This document shows positions 1 through 8,686 of a DNA stretch of 34,917 bases, piece by piece. The translations under genes were made by a program, and so were the position numbers. The stretch covers positions 1 to 34,917 of the forward strand of contig JAPPAJ010000273.1 in NCBI GenBank assembly GCA_026705565.1, read 5' to 3'. Each line of letters starts with the position of its first letter. The first letter of the stretch is position 1. The notes under the pieces were generated by a model, which saw nothing but the letters and a program-made list of their open reading frames with translations, ran no database searches and was not told the DNA's origin. The DNA comes from Caldilineaceae bacterium. GTDB lineage: Bacteria; Chloroflexota; Anaerolineae; Caldilineales; Caldilineaceae.

Positions 1-695
1 CACACGGCCCACCAGGGAACCAGCACAGCCCACTCTTCGGTGGTCCATACGAGTCGTTCGCCTGCCAACAGTTCCGGGTCCAGGTAGTCGATCAGCAGGG
101 GCGACCCGTGGCTGCGCAGATAGCGGACCTGACGGTCCTGTTCCTGGGCCGGCAGCCAAGGCATGTGGTTGGTTGCCCAGAGCTGGCAATGGGGATGGGG
201 GTTGGAGCATCCCATGGTCTCGCCGCGGTTTTCGAAGATCTGCACATAATGGATGTCTGATCTTTCCCCTGCCTCGCGGTCCAAGTCGGACCACAACCGG
301 GCCACTCTCGTCACCGCCGCATGATCCAAGTCGGTCAGGGTCAGGTCGTGCCGCGGCGAGTAACAGGCCACTTGGCACAGACCCGTGGCGTGGTCCGAAC
401 GAAACAATTCGGGCTGCACGTCGTCGATGGTTCCGGCTGGTTTGCCCTGCAAGGCCGGAAAATCGTTGGCGAACACGAAGACATCGCGATACTGCGGGTT
501 GATTTCACCGTTGGCCCTCTTGTTGCCGGGACACAGATAGCAGTCGGCGACGTACCGCTCGACCCGATCCGCCGCAATCGACTCGGTCTGTCCCTGCCAG
601 GGACGCTGCAAACGTTGTGGTGAATTCAGTACCCACTCGCCGGTCAACGCGTTGCGCCGCCGATGCGAGCCGTGAGTCCCTGCGGAGAGCGCCAT
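1..695 (-). CDS. galT: Galactose-1-phosphate uridylyltransferase, C-terminus cut by window edge
   Basis: Leloir-pathway enzyme that exchanges UMP between UDP-glucose and galactose-1-phosphate in the cytoplasm. About 231 codons are present. The start is the ATG at 695, because an in-frame TGA lies two codons upstream. From the N-terminus one reads RRRNALTGEWVLNSPQR, RPWQGQ, a CYLCPGNKR zinc-binding cysteine pair, FVFANDFPAL, CYSPRHDL (third zinc ligand His), and then IFENRGETMGCSNPHPHCQ, which holds the HPH active-site motif with the nucleophilic second His. The order and spacing follow E. coli and human GalT; HPHCQ is the human-type variant. The sequence runs off the window after WAVLVPWWAV, so roughly the last third is missing. 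It follows the ROK kinase by 55 bases on the same strand and is probably co-transcribed with it. Family identity is very secure. Confidence 0.96.
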   Translation of the reverse strand, partial: MALSAGTHGSHRRRNALTGEWVLNSPQRLQRPWQGQTESIAADRVERYVADCYLCPGNKRANGEINPQYRDVFVFANDFPALQGKPAGTIDDVQPELFRSDHATGLCQVACYSPRHDLTLTDLDHAAVTRVARLWSDLDREAGERSDIHYVQIFENRGETMGCSNPHPHCQLWATNHMPWLPAQEQDRQVRYLRSHGSPLLIDYLDPELLAGERLVWTTEEWAVLVPWWAV

Positions 696-750
696 CTGTC
701 AAGCCGGGAGGGTTCACCCGCGGCGGCCGCCGACCGCGGGCACAGGCCTG

Positions 751-1632
751 TTATGCGCGGGCCCTGGCGGCCAGTGCGATGGCACCCAGGACACCCGACT
801 TGTTGCCCAAGGCTGGAGGAACGATGAACGACTCGAGACTGTCCAGGAGCCGGGGCACTCGGAGGTACCCGTTCATCTGACGCAAGACCTCCTTCCTCAC
901 CATGCCGTAGAGGAACCGGTTGTCCATGACGCCCCCGCCCAGGATCACCACTTGGGGCGACAGCACGTACAGCATGTTGATGATGCCGGAGGCAAGATAC
1001 TGGGCTTCCAGCGGCCATGCGGGATGCTCAGGCGGCAGAGTCTCGCCTTTGGCCCGCCACCGGCCTTCCAGCGCAGGGCCTGCGGCGAGCCCTTCCAGGC
1101 AATCGCCATGATAGGGGCACCACCCTTCATAGGGATCCTGTTCCCAGTCGTGCGGAACCGTAACATGGCCCATTTCCGGGTGCAGCATGCCGTGGAGCAT
1201 TTGACCGCCAACCATTCCGCCACCGCCAATGCCGGTGCCGACCGTAAGGTAAATGAAAGTATCCACTCCCCGCGCCGCGCCCCACATGTGTTCGCCCAGT
1301 GCCGCCCCGTTGCAGTCGGTGTCGAAGTTTACCGGCACACCCAGGGCGTCCCGTACCTGTCCCGCCAGGTTGATGTACTGCCAGTTGGGCTTGGGGGTTG
1401 TGGTTACATACCCGTAGGTGTCGGAACCAGGATCAAGGTCCACCGGTCCGAAGGATGCAATGCCGACCGCCGCCAAATCCGGTTGCCATCGCTTGAACAT
1501 GTCGATGCAGCCACCGATGGTTGCATCCGGGTTGTCTGTCGGAAACCGCGCCTCTTCCCGTATATCATCCGGTCCGGTTCCCACGGCGCAAACGGTCTTG
1601 GTTCCGCCGGTTTCAATACCACCGAAAATCAT
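751..1632 (-). CDS. ROK-family sugar kinase, fructokinase-like
   Basis: Predicted ATP-dependent hexose kinase of 293 residues. The N-terminal GGIETGGTK is the ROK phosphate-binding loop. [12 protein letters not shown] (about residues 103-114) carries the catalytic Asp, and VGTGIGGG the second nucleotide loop. The zinc motif is H156 followed by CPYHGDC (C172, H175, C178), the arrangement of bacterial fructokinases such as B. subtilis GmuE/YdhR. The reading frame is open further upstream, but the ATG at 1632 has an AGGA ribosome-binding site 8 bases away and begins exactly at the conserved fold. The next gene is galT, so the real substrate could be another hexose. Fructokinase is the closest family call; substrate specificity is inferred only. 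Confidence 0.9.
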   Translation of the reverse strand: MIFGGIETGGTKTVCAVGTGPDDIREEARFPTDNPDATIGGCIDMFKRWQPDLAAVGIASFGPVDLDPGSDTYGYVTTTPKPNWQYINLAGQVRDALGVPVNFDTDCNGAALGEHMWGAARGVDTFIYLTVGTGIGGGGMVGGQMLHGMLHPEMGHVTVPHDWEQDPYEGWCPYHGDCLEGLAAGPALEGRWRAKGETLPPEHPAWPLEAQYLASGIINMLYVLSPQVVILGGGVMDNRFLYGMVRKEVLRQMNGYLRVPRLLDSLESFIVPPALGNKSGVLGAIALAARARA

Positions 1633-1696
1633 GTTGAATTCCTGAAGTCGCCTAGGGGTCCGGGACGGGCAGCCGGCTTCACGGCTGATCGCCGGC

Positions 1697-1705
1697 AGTG
1701 TATCA
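1697..1705 (-). promoter_or_regulatory. Probable extended -10 promoter for the ROK kinase-galT pair
   Basis: On the minus strand this reads TGATACACT, that is TGn plus TACACT, 65 bases upstream of the kinase start. No good -35 hexamer is seen 16-18 bases upstream, as is usual for extended -10 promoters. It lies in the 172-base divergent gap between the kinase and the Nudix gene. Tentative. Confidence 0.4.
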
Positions 1706-1804
1706 CCTGGCAGCATCTCGGAATCCGGCCATGCTTGTCCATGTTGGCCCCAGTCAAGCCGCCGTCCTACCGCTGCCTGCAGCCCTGTCCAGTCCCCGAA
1801 CCCC

Positions 1805-2314
1805 ATGCCCATTCGACACTACCGCTACTGTCCGCAATGCAGCAGGGAGTTGGCCCCGGGGATCGACGGAGGCACTCCTTACAAGGTGTGCCGGCCGTGC
1901 GACATCCGATTCTACGATGAGCCGAAGGTGGCTGTGGTTGCCATGATCCTTGATGCCGACTGTGTTCTGCTCGTCAAGCGGTTGAACGACCCTGAAGCCG
2001 GTTCCTGGTGCCTGCCCGGCGGATTCATGAACGTGGCCGAAACCCCGCAGGCGGCAGTAACCAGGGAAGTTGCGGAGGAGTGCGGCCTAACCGTGACCGA
2101 CCTGAAGCTCCTGGGTGTATTTCCCATGTTTGGGGACGGCAGGATCACCGGTGTCGTCATTGCCTATGCGGCAGTTCCCGACGACACGACGCAGCCTCCG
2201 CGGGCAGGTGACGACGCCGATGCGGTCAGGTGGTTCAAGCGCGGCCAGCTGCCCAGTCCAATTGCATTTGAAACCAACCGCCACCTGCTTCGCGACTGGA
2301 GCGGGACGGTCTGA
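1805..2314 (+). CDS. Nudix hydrolase with N-terminal zinc ribbon
   Basis: A 169-residue hydrolase of nucleoside-diphosphate-linked substrates. The N-terminus has two cysteine pairs, C9/C12 and C29/C32, that form a rubredoxin-like zinc ribbon. The Nudix box is complete at residues 73-95 (G-x5-E-x7-REVAEECGL). The zinc ribbon before the box recalls NudC-type NADH pyrophosphatases, but the protein is much shorter than NudC and lacks its N-terminal domain, so I would not name a substrate. The start is the ATG at 1805; there is no clear Shine-Dalgarno sequence. The epimerase gene follows after 16 bases, which suggests one transcript. The pairing with a nucleotide-sugar-type SDR makes a nucleotide-sugar or NAD-related substrate plausible, by inference only. 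Confidence 0.9.
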   Translation: MPIRHYRYCPQCSRELAPGIDGGTPYKVCRPCDIRFYDEPKVAVVAMILDADCVLLVKRLNDPEAGSWCLPGGFMNVAETPQAAVTREVAEECGLTVTDLKLLGVFPMFGDGRITGVVIAYAAVPDDTTQPPRAGDDADAVRWFKRGQLPSPIAFETNRHLLRDWSGTV

Positions 2315-2330
2315 AACAGGGCTTCCCGGC

Positions 2331-3377
2331 ATGAACGTCAACCGCCACGTCGTCGTCACCGGAGGTTCCGGATTCCTCGGGATCAACCTTGTCCGCTACT
2401 TGCTGGAACGCGGCTGGATGGTGTCCGTACTTGATCTGGAACCATGCAGGCCCGAATTCGCAACGCGGATTCACATGGTGATCGGCGACATCCGCGATCC
2501 GGACGCCGTTCGGCAGGCTGCATCCGGAGCCGACTGCATGGTCCATGCGGCCGCCGCGCTCCCCCTGCAGGATTCCGCCACCATTCGCTCCGTGGACGTG
2601 GACGGGACACGCAACTGCCTGGAGGTTGCCCAAAGGGTGGGCCTTTCACGGTTTGTCCACATTTCCAGTACCGCCGTATACGGCATCCATGACCAGTTGA
2701 ACACCCGTGAGCATGCCCCGCTGGACGGCACGGGCCCGTACGGCAGGGCAAAAACCGAGGCGGAAATCCTTTGCCGCGAGTTCCGCTCCCCGGACTTTGC
2801 CGTCACGATCCTCCGCCCCAAGTCGTTCATCGGTCCAGAACGGCTAGGCATATTCGGTCTCCTTTACGATTGGGCTGCGGACGGCCGCGGCTTTCCGTTG
2901 CCGGGCGGAGGCCACCACCGATTTCAGTTGCTGGATGTAGCGGATTTATGTGATGTTATCGTCCAAACCTTAACGAGTGCCCCCGAGCATGTCAACCGGA
3001 CCTTCAACATCGGCGCGTCCGAATTCGGAACCCTGAAATCGGACTTTCAAGCGGTGCTGGACTACGCCGGCTTCGGCAAAAGGGTCTTGCGGCTTCCCAG
3101 TGCGCCCGCGGGATGGATGCTGGGGCTTGCCCACCGGTTGGGCCTGTCACCGGTCTATCCCTGGGTGTTCCGCAACTTGGCGGTGAATTCCGCCGTGGAC
3201 ATCACGCGTGCTCGGAACCTGCTGGGATTCAGTCCCAGCTATTCAAATCGCGATGCGCTTGTTCGCAACTTCGAGTGGTATCTGCGTCATCGGGACGGAT
3301 GGCGCCGGCAAACCGGGGTCACCCACACCGTACCCTGGGGCCAAGGCCTGCTCGGTTTGGCAAAGCGGTTGTTTTGA
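2331..3377 (+). CDS. NAD(P)-dependent extended SDR, epimerase/dehydratase family
   Basis: A 348-residue Rossmann-fold protein. TGGSGFLG near the N-terminus is the extended-SDR NAD(P) motif, GDIRD lies at the end of beta-3, and HAAAALP is the HAA-type motif. HISSTAVYG contains the catalytic Ser/Thr, and YGRAK is the catalytic Tyr-xxx-Lys. A C-terminal region (LPGGGHHRFQLLDVADLCDVI, NIGAS) is typical of the family. The ATG at 2331 is preferred over the longer open frame because it starts right before the Rossmann motif and lies just after the Nudix stop. It is not a recognisable GalE. 3-beta-hydroxysteroid-dehydrogenase-like or nucleotide-sugar epimerase roles are both possible, and the substrate cannot be read from sequence. 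Confidence 0.88.
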   Translation: MNVNRHVVVTGGSGFLGINLVRYLLERGWMVSVLDLEPCRPEFATRIHMVIGDIRDPDAVRQAASGADCMVHAAAALPLQDSATIRSVDVDGTRNCLEVAQRVGLSRFVHISSTAVYGIHDQLNTREHAPLDGTGPYGRAKTEAEILCREFRSPDFAVTILRPKSFIGPERLGIFGLLYDWAADGRGFPLPGGGHHRFQLLDVADLCDVIVQTLTSAPEHVNRTFNIGASEFGTLKSDFQAVLDYAGFGKRVLRLPSAPAGWMLGLAHRLGLSPVYPWVFRNLAVNSAVDITRARNLLGFSPSYSNRDALVRNFEWYLRHRDGWRRQTGVTHTVPWGQGLLGLAKRLF

Positions 3378-3435
3378 ATGTGACCTTGAGAAAGCAGCGT
3401 CCGCGGTTGAGCCACCGTACCGCTATCCCGGATTG

Positions 3436-3464
3436 TTGGCGGTTCGTGTTCCGGTCCCTATAAT
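3436..3464 (+). promoter_or_regulatory. Sigma-70 promoter for rplI
   Basis: TTGGCG at 3436-3441 and a perfect TATAAT at 3459-3464 are separated by 17 bases, the optimal spacing. The predicted transcript would start near 3471, about 37 bases before rplI. The best two-box promoter in the window. Confidence 0.75.
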
Positions 3465-3507
3465 TCTAGGCTGATTCGCGTGTTCAAATCAAGTTGGTTC
3501 GTCTGCC

Positions 3508-4140
3508 ATGGCCAGAAGCAAGGTATTACTGAAAGAGCCGGTCGACGGTCTGGGTGTGGCAGGTGACGTGAAGACAGTGGCCCGCGGCTTCGCGCGCAAC
3601 TACCTGTTGCCGAACAACCTGGCGATTTGGGCCACGCCGAGCGCCTTGAAGCAGGCAGATGAGATTAGGCGAGCAGGCGTGGCCAAGCTGGCCCGTCTGC
3701 AACAGGAGGCCAATGCCGTCGCCGAAGTCCTGGGAGGCAGTCAGTTCCTCTTCGAGGAAATGGCCGGCGACACCAATCGGTTGTACGGGTCCGTAACGGC
3801 CCAGGAAATCGAGGACCGCATCCGCGCGGACAAGGACTTGGAAGTGGATCGGCGCACCTTTCTCATGGACGGCCCCATCCGACAGTTGGGTGTATCGACC
3901 GTCCGCATCCGGTTGATGCAGGACATTGAAACAACTGTCGAAATCGGAGTCGTGCGGGAAGGGGAGACATGGGCGGAAGCCGTGGCCTACCAGGCTGCCC
4001 TTGAGGCCGAAGCCGAAACCCAGGCCAACCGAGAGGCGCGGGTCGAGGCGGAAGCCGCCGAAGCCGCGGAACCACCCGCTGCGGCGGATGCCGATGTACT
4101 GGAGGTCCTCCGGGAGATTGAAGCCGACACGGCATCTTGA
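3508..4140 (+). CDS. rplI: Large ribosomal subunit protein bL9 with acidic C-terminal extension
   Basis: Binds 23S rRNA at the base of the L1 stalk. The N-terminal domain carries the bL9 signature: KVLLKEPVDGLGVAGD, KTVARGFARNYLLP, NNLAIWAT. A charged connecting helix and the C-terminal domain (LYGSVTAQEI, RTFLMDGPIRQLGVSTVRIRL) follow. At 210 residues it is about 60 longer than the usual 148-150. The extra tail (from about residue 150) is rich in Ala and Glu, probably helical or disordered, and has no counterpart in the E. coli protein. rplI is often next to rpsF, ssb and rpsR; here it stands alone with its own promoter, ahead of gyrA. Identity is secure; the tail's role is unknown. Confidence 0.95.
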   Translation: MARSKVLLKEPVDGLGVAGDVKTVARGFARNYLLPNNLAIWATPSALKQADEIRRAGVAKLARLQQEANAVAEVLGGSQFLFEEMAGDTNRLYGSVTAQEIEDRIRADKDLEVDRRTFLMDGPIRQLGVSTVRIRLMQDIETTVEIGVVREGETWAEAVAYQAALEAEAETQANREARVEAEAAEAAEPPAAADADVLEVLREIEADTAS

Positions 4141-4182
4141 CCTGGATCGTCCGGACCGTGACTCCGGGGCTGGGCGGCAGCA

Positions 4183-4197
4183 CCGCGCTCCGCGCGG
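4183..4197 (+). other. Small GC-rich hairpin after rplI
   Basis: CCGCGC and GCGCGG form a perfect 6-bp stem around a 3-base loop, 42 bases after the rplI stop. No T-tract follows, so it is at most a weak or factor-assisted terminator. Confidence 0.3.
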
Positions 4198-4292
4198 CAT
4201 GTACCCGGGCCGGAGCACAACACCACCGGTACACGCCCCCTGTCCCTTGGATTGCCGAACTGCTGTGACACCGGCTCAAACCGACTTCAAAT

Positions 4293-4301
4293 TGGTATAA
4301 T
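4293..4301 (+). promoter_or_regulatory. Extended -10 promoter for gyrA
   Basis: TGGTATAAT is a TGn extension plus a perfect TATAAT at 4296-4301, 47 bases upstream of the gyrA ATG. No convincing -35 box. The context TTGGTATAATTGC closely resembles the elements at 8631 and 31419. Confidence 0.65.
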
Positions 4302-4348
4302 TGCAGCCCCGCTGCGGCTAGGAAGAGTGCTGCTGACAGGGGCGTTTT

Positions 4349-6970
4349 ATGGCCGATTACACACCTCAGGATCCGCCGGATCAATCCCTTGGCAATCATG
4401 CCGGCACCAATCAGGCGGTGGTGCCGAACTACTTGGGGAGGGTTGAGCCCCATGCCCTAACCACCGAGGTGGAGGGCAGTTTTGTCGATTACGCCATGAG
4501 CGTAATCGTGTCGCGCGCCTTGCCGGATGCCCGCGACGGATTGAAACCGGTCCAACGTCGCATTCTGTATGCCATGCATTCGGATTTGCGGTTGCGTCCG
4601 GGTTCCCCCTACAAGAAATCGGCGCGCATTGTCGGCGAAGTGCTGGGCAAGTATCACCCGCACGGCGACGGTTCGGTTTACGAGTCCATGGCGCGCATGG
4701 TACAGGATTTCAGTCTGCGGTATCCCCTGGTGGACGGGCAGGGAAACTTCGGCTCGGTGGACGGAGACAACCCGGCTGCAATGCGGTATACGGAAGCGCG
4801 CATGGCGCGCCTGGCCGCGTCCATGCTGAGCGACATTGACGAGGATACCGTCGCGTGGAAGGAAAACTTCGACGATTCGCTCCAGGAACCCGTAGTCCTG
4901 CCGGCCCAGGTTCCCAACCTCCTGATTAACGGCACCACCGGCATTGCCGTGGGCATGGCCACCAACATCCCTCCCCACAACCTGAGCGAGATTGTGGAGG
5001 CCCAAAAATTCATCATCGACAACTGGGAGCGGCGGCACAGTTTAACCATTGAGGAACTGATGGTTTATGTCAAGGGGCCCGACTTTCCCTTGGGTGGCCA
5101 AATCCTGGGCACGGACGGCATTCGCGAGGCCTTTGAGACTGGGCGCGGGCGCATTGTGGTAAGGGCTGAGGGCCGCATCGAGGAGATTCCCGGCCGCAGC
5201 CGGACGCGCCTGGTGTTCGAGTCCATTCCGTACGGTGTTAACAAGGCCAGCATGATTGCCCGCATAGCCGAAACCGTCAACAAGGGCGAGCGGCTGCAGG
5301 AAATCGTCGACATGCGCGATGAGAGCGGCCGTGACGGCATTCGGCTGGTGATGGAACTGAAGAGCAGCGCCACCCCACAGCGGGTCCTGAACCAGGTGTA
5401 CAAGTTCAGCGATCTGCAGATGTCGTTCCCCGTCACGCTGCGCGCCTTGTTGGACAACCAGCCGGTTGTCCTGAACCTGCGACAGGCCCTGCAGTGCCAT
5501 CTCGACCATCGGATCGACGTGGTGGAGCGCCGCACCGAGTTCCGGCGAACGAAGGTCAGGGCCCGCGCCCACGTGTTGGAGGGTCTGCTCAAAGCCTTGG
5601 CCAACATCGATCGCGTGGTGGAGGTTGTCCGGGCAAGCGACTCGGCGGCGGAGGCCAGCGCCCAGCTTCAAGGCGAGTTCAAACTCACTGAGCGACAGGC
5701 ACAGGAAATCCTGGATATGCCGCTCCGGCGGCTGGCTGCCTTGGAGCGGCAACGGCTGGAAGACGAATATGCGGACGCGCTGGAACAGATCAGGGGCTAT
5801 ACCGAACTGTTGGAGAATCCCAACAAGCTGAGACAGGTGGTCCGAGAAGAACTGGACCGGCTCAGGGAAAACCACCAGGATCCCCGCAAGACCCAGATCC
5901 TGTACGGGGTGCAGCCGGAACTGTCCGACGAGGACCTGGTAGTAAAGCAGGACGACCTGGTCGTTGTTTGGAAGAGCCAATATGCACGGCGGACCCAAGC
6001 CACCGAGTTCCGCGGCCAAGGATTGGGAGGTCAGGGGGTAAGCGGTCGTTCCGACAAGGAGGACAGCGCCGTAAAGCACCTGCTGTACGCCAATTCACTC
6101 GACTCCTATCTGGTCTTCACAGACCGAGGCCGCGTTTATCCGTGCCGCGCCTATGCATTGCCCGAGGGCTCCAGAACTTCCCGGGGCGAAACCCTGCGGG
6201 GATGTGTTCCCCTGGAACCGGACGAGGAGGTCCAGGCCGTTCTGCACCAGCCGGCCGGGGTTCGCTGGCGCAGCTTGATTCTCGTGACACGCCGGGGACG
6301 CATCAAGCGCATGCGGATGTCCAATTTCACCAGGTTGCGGACCGCAGGCAAAGTCGCCATCGCGCTGCACAACGGGGATGCCATCGCCAAGGCCGTTGCC
6401 ACCGATGGTGACAGCAACCTTTTCCTGTTGACCAACCAAGGCAAAGGCCTGCGTTTGGACGAAACCGCAATCCGCTATCAGGGCACTACGGCATCCGGCG
6501 TACGCGGCATCCGGCTGCGAGCCGACGATTTGGTGGCGGACTGTCTACCGGTGTCGGACGATGACAACATTGTGCTTCTGTACGGCCACGGGAAGGGAAA
6601 GCGCATGGCCATGGAGCAGTGGTCGGTCAAGGGTCGTAACTCCCAGGGCAACTGGGCAGTTTCACACAGGCGCTTGAAAGAACTGGGTCCGATTGCCTGT
6701 GCCGTGACTGTGGCCGACGACAAGGAATTGGCAATTGCAACCGTCCAAGGAAAAGTGATGCGAACCCCGATCGCCTCGATTCGTTCCTTGTCGCGCACTG
6801 CTGCCGGCAGCCGAGTCATCCGGACAACTGAAGGCGATCAAGTGGCCGCGGTCGCGGTTGTGCCCATGACTGAGGATCCAGAGGCCGACGAGATCGCGGC
6901 TCCGCAATTGTTGACCGAGATCGGACACATCGGCGTGGCCGGGCCGGACGCAGATCAGGACCGACAGTAG
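4349..6970 (+). CDS. gyrA: DNA gyrase subunit A (type IIA topoisomerase A subunit)
   Basis: Breakage-reunion subunit of gyrase, 873 residues, a normal length. The start ATG has AGGGG 6 bases upstream. The N-terminal winged-helix/tower region runs from [20 protein letters not shown]. The catalytic tyrosine is Y147 in AMRYTEAR. The quinolone-pocket region reads [11 protein letters not shown], with Gly108 and Glu112 at the positions of E. coli Ser83 and Asp87. A C-terminal beta-pinwheel of repeated blades follows (from about residue 540). The GyrA box expected in blade 1 (QRRGGKG) appears as QGLGGQG at residues 557-563, keeping the glycines but losing all three basic residues. That leaves some doubt whether this enzyme wraps DNA like classical gyrase or acts more like topoisomerase IV. 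No gyrB is in the window. Confidence 0.93.
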   Translation: MADYTPQDPPDQSLGNHAGTNQAVVPNYLGRVEPHALTTEVEGSFVDYAMSVIVSRALPDARDGLKPVQRRILYAMHSDLRLRPGSPYKKSARIVGEVLGKYHPHGDGSVYESMARMVQDFSLRYPLVDGQGNFGSVDGDNPAAMRYTEARMARLAASMLSDIDEDTVAWKENFDDSLQEPVVLPAQVPNLLINGTTGIAVGMATNIPPHNLSEIVEAQKFIIDNWERRHSLTIEELMVYVKGPDFPLGGQILGTDGIREAFETGRGRIVVRAEGRIEEIPGRSRTRLVFESIPYGVNKASMIARIAETVNKGERLQEIVDMRDESGRDGIRLVMELKSSATPQRVLNQVYKFSDLQMSFPVTLRALLDNQPVVLNLRQALQCHLDHRIDVVERRTEFRRTKVRARAHVLEGLLKALANIDRVVEVVRASDSAAEASAQLQGEFKLTERQAQEILDMPLRRLAALERQRLEDEYADALEQIRGYTELLENPNKLRQVVREELDRLRENHQDPRKTQILYGVQPELSDEDLVVKQDDLVVVWKSQYARRTQATEFRGQGLGGQGVSGRSDKEDSAVKHLLYANSLDSYLVFTDRGRVYPCRAYALPEGSRTSRGETLRGCVPLEPDEEVQAVLHQPAGVRWRSLILVTRRGRIKRMRMSNFTRLRTAGKVAIALHNGDAIAKAVATDGDSNLFLLTNQGKGLRLDETAIRYQGTTASGVRGIRLRADDLVADCLPVSDDDNIVLLYGHGKGKRMAMEQWSVKGRNSQGNWAVSHRRLKELGPIACAVTVADDKELAIATVQGKVMRTPIASIRSLSRTAAGSRVIRTTEGDQVAAVAVVPMTEDPEADEIAAPQLLTEIGHIGVAGPDADQDRQ

Positions 6971-7184
6971 AGTAGACAGTTACGGGTGAGGCTGAGCTGC
7001 ATACAGCCCGCTGCCAGTTGCACGTCGACTTAGTGGCTCCAATACCGGGATCGATGCCTGTGCATGGCACCGAAGTCTGTCCATGTCGGATTCGGTCGGT
7101 CACTGCGAGCAGCCAACACAACCCGGTTCTCGACGGAACGCGTTGCCCGGAACCACATGCCACCGCCGGTCCGCCAACAAGGGG

Positions 7185-7200
7185 GGGCGAGCAGTCGCCC
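7185..7200 (+). other. Hairpin just upstream of the AlbA_2 regulator gene
   Basis: GGGCGA-GCAG-TCGCCC is a 6-bp stem with a tetraloop, ending 6 bases before the AGGTAGGA ribosome-binding site at 7207. No T-tract. It could tune translation initiation or be an operator. The rest of the 251-base gap 6971-7221 shows no gene or clear promoter. Confidence 0.3.
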
Positions 7201-7221
7201 TGCAACAGGTAGGATCAGCAC

Positions 7222-8616
7222 ATGACGATTCCTCCGTTCAGTCCGGAAGACCTCAAGGCGGGTCCGCGCCTGGCTCTGCTTGGTGAACCGGATCCGGACA
7301 CGCTGGCGCAGTGCCTGGTGGCCATGGCCAACAGCGACGGTGGTCAGATCGTGCTGGGAATCGACTCCGGCCAAGCCACCCACCGTGGAGTGGATCCCGC
7401 CTGGGCGGACGAATGCCTGCGCGTAGCCCAAACCCGGACCTTGCCGCACATCCAGGTTTCCTGGCAGGAAGAAGAGTCGCCGGGTGGAACACTGATCATC
7501 CTTCAAGTGTCTCCGACCGACCAACTGCACTCGCTACTGGACGGCCGCATTCTGGTGCGCGCCGGTTCCGTCAATCGCATTGTGCTGGGACCGGAACTCC
7601 ACTCCATGCTCCGAAGCCAAACGACCTCGGGGGAGGACGCGCTCGTGCCATCGGCTTCTGCCGCCGATTTGGATTTCGACCAACTGGATGCATTTCGACG
7701 CCAGTGGCGCCGGACCAGCCTTGCACCGCGGGACGAGGCATTGAACCGGTTTCTGGGAGTCTTGGGAGTACAGGAGCCTCAACAGGTGCCAACCATGGCC
7801 GGGCTTCTGCTCTTCGGAAACGGTCCCCAGTTCCACATTCCCCAAGCACGCATCACGTTTGTGAACTTCAAGGCCCTGCCCGGTCAGGAGGAAAACCGGG
7901 ACGGACACCGCTATACCCGCCGCGAAGAGATAACCGGCACGGCGCCGCAACAGATTGCCCGTGCCTGGGAACTCGTGCGGAACGAGATGGACATGCACTC
8001 CGTCGTAACCGGGCTTGAGCGCGAGGACCGCACCGAGTATCCGTTGTCTGTGGTGCGCGAAGTACTGGTCAATGCCGTCGCCCACCGAGACTACTCGCTG
8101 ACGGGACGCGCCATCGAGATTCGCATGCATGACGGATACCTTGAGGTGTCGAGCCCCGGCAGTCTTCCGGCACACATCACGGTTGACAACATGCTTGATG
8201 AGCACTTCAGTCGCAATCCCAACCTCGTGACCGGTCTGTATCACCTGGGGCTAATCGAAGAACTGGGACTTGGGGTCGATCTGATTTACAACGTCCTGGC
8301 CCAGCACGGCCACCTGCCTCCCGAATTCGACGCGAACGAACACAGGGTCCGGGTCAGACTGCGGAAGTCAAAGAACCCGCCGCGAGTGCCCAGCCATTGG
8401 GAGCACTCGATGAACCAACGCCAGATGGCAGCTTTGAAGTACGTGACGGACGAAGGAGCCATAACCAACCGCGAACTGCGAGCCCTGTGTCCCGGAGTGA
8501 GCGCCGAGACCCTGCGTCTGGATCTCAACGACCTTGTCGAGCGGGGGGTCCTTCTCAGGATCGGGGCCAAGCGCGGCACCAGGTACCTGCTCAAACAGTC
8601 ATCCCTGGGCAAGTGA
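7222..8616 (+). CDS. AlbA_2-domain / RecG-C-like ATP-binding transcriptional regulator
   Basis: A 464-residue protein of the family often annotated as 'ATP-dependent DNA helicase RecG-related' or 'putative DNA-binding domain protein'. It has no helicase motifs. Residues about 10-125 match a divergent AlbA_2 (Schlafen-type) domain, with MANSDGGQIVLGID and ILVRAGSVNR. Residues about 275-385 form the HATPase_c_4-like module (VVREVLVNAVAHRDYSLTG, LEVSSPGSLP, GLYHLGLIEELGLGVDLI). The C-terminus (about 398-460) looks like a winged helix: TNRELRALCPGVSAETLRLDLNDLVERGVL with a following RGTRYLL wing. A strong ribosome-binding site (AGGTAGGA) precedes the ATG. It is probably a DNA-binding regulator; its target is unknown. 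It sits alone between gyrA and the lepB promoter. Confidence 0.85.
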   Translation: MTIPPFSPEDLKAGPRLALLGEPDPDTLAQCLVAMANSDGGQIVLGIDSGQATHRGVDPAWADECLRVAQTRTLPHIQVSWQEEESPGGTLIILQVSPTDQLHSLLDGRILVRAGSVNRIVLGPELHSMLRSQTTSGEDALVPSASAADLDFDQLDAFRRQWRRTSLAPRDEALNRFLGVLGVQEPQQVPTMAGLLLFGNGPQFHIPQARITFVNFKALPGQEENRDGHRYTRREEITGTAPQQIARAWELVRNEMDMHSVVTGLEREDRTEYPLSVVREVLVNAVAHRDYSLTGRAIEIRMHDGYLEVSSPGSLPAHITVDNMLDEHFSRNPNLVTGLYHLGLIEELGLGVDLIYNVLAQHGHLPPEFDANEHRVRVRLRKSKNPPRVPSHWEHSMNQRQMAALKYVTDEGAITNRELRALCPGVSAETLRLDLNDLVERGVLLRIGAKRGTRYLLKQSSLGK

Positions 8617-8630
8617 ACGGCAGCGGCGGT

Positions 8631-8639
8631 TGCTATAAT
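8631..8639 (+). promoter_or_regulatory. Extended -10 promoter for lepB
   Basis: TGCTATAAT: TGn plus a perfect TATAAT at 8634-8639. A start near 8646 would give a 5' leader of about 37 bases before the GTG. No good -35 box. Nearly identical in context (TTGCTATAATTCGC) to the gyrA and 31419 promoters. Confidence 0.68.
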
Positions 8640-8650
8640 TCGCTTCCCCA

Positions 8651-8686
8651 ATGTTTCGCCGTCGTACCAATCGCCACAGCAGGTGA
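8651..8686 (+). CDS. Possible 11-codon upstream ORF in the lepB leader
   Basis: ATG at 8651 opens an 11-codon frame encoding MFRRRTNRHSR and ends in a TGA at 8684-8686 that overlaps the lepB GTG start (8683-8685) as GTGA. It starts only about 5 bases after the predicted transcription start, so it would be nearly leaderless. Five of the eleven residues are Arg. The overlap would suit translational coupling for lepB, whose own start has no clear Shine-Dalgarno sequence. A frame this short can arise by chance. Confidence 0.25.
   Translation: MFRRRTNRHSR

Noticed and set aside
6971..7221. Possible promoter (TTGCAC at 7017 with CAATAC 17 bases downstream) for the AlbA_2 regulator
   Set aside because: The -10 match is only two of six positions; not supportable.
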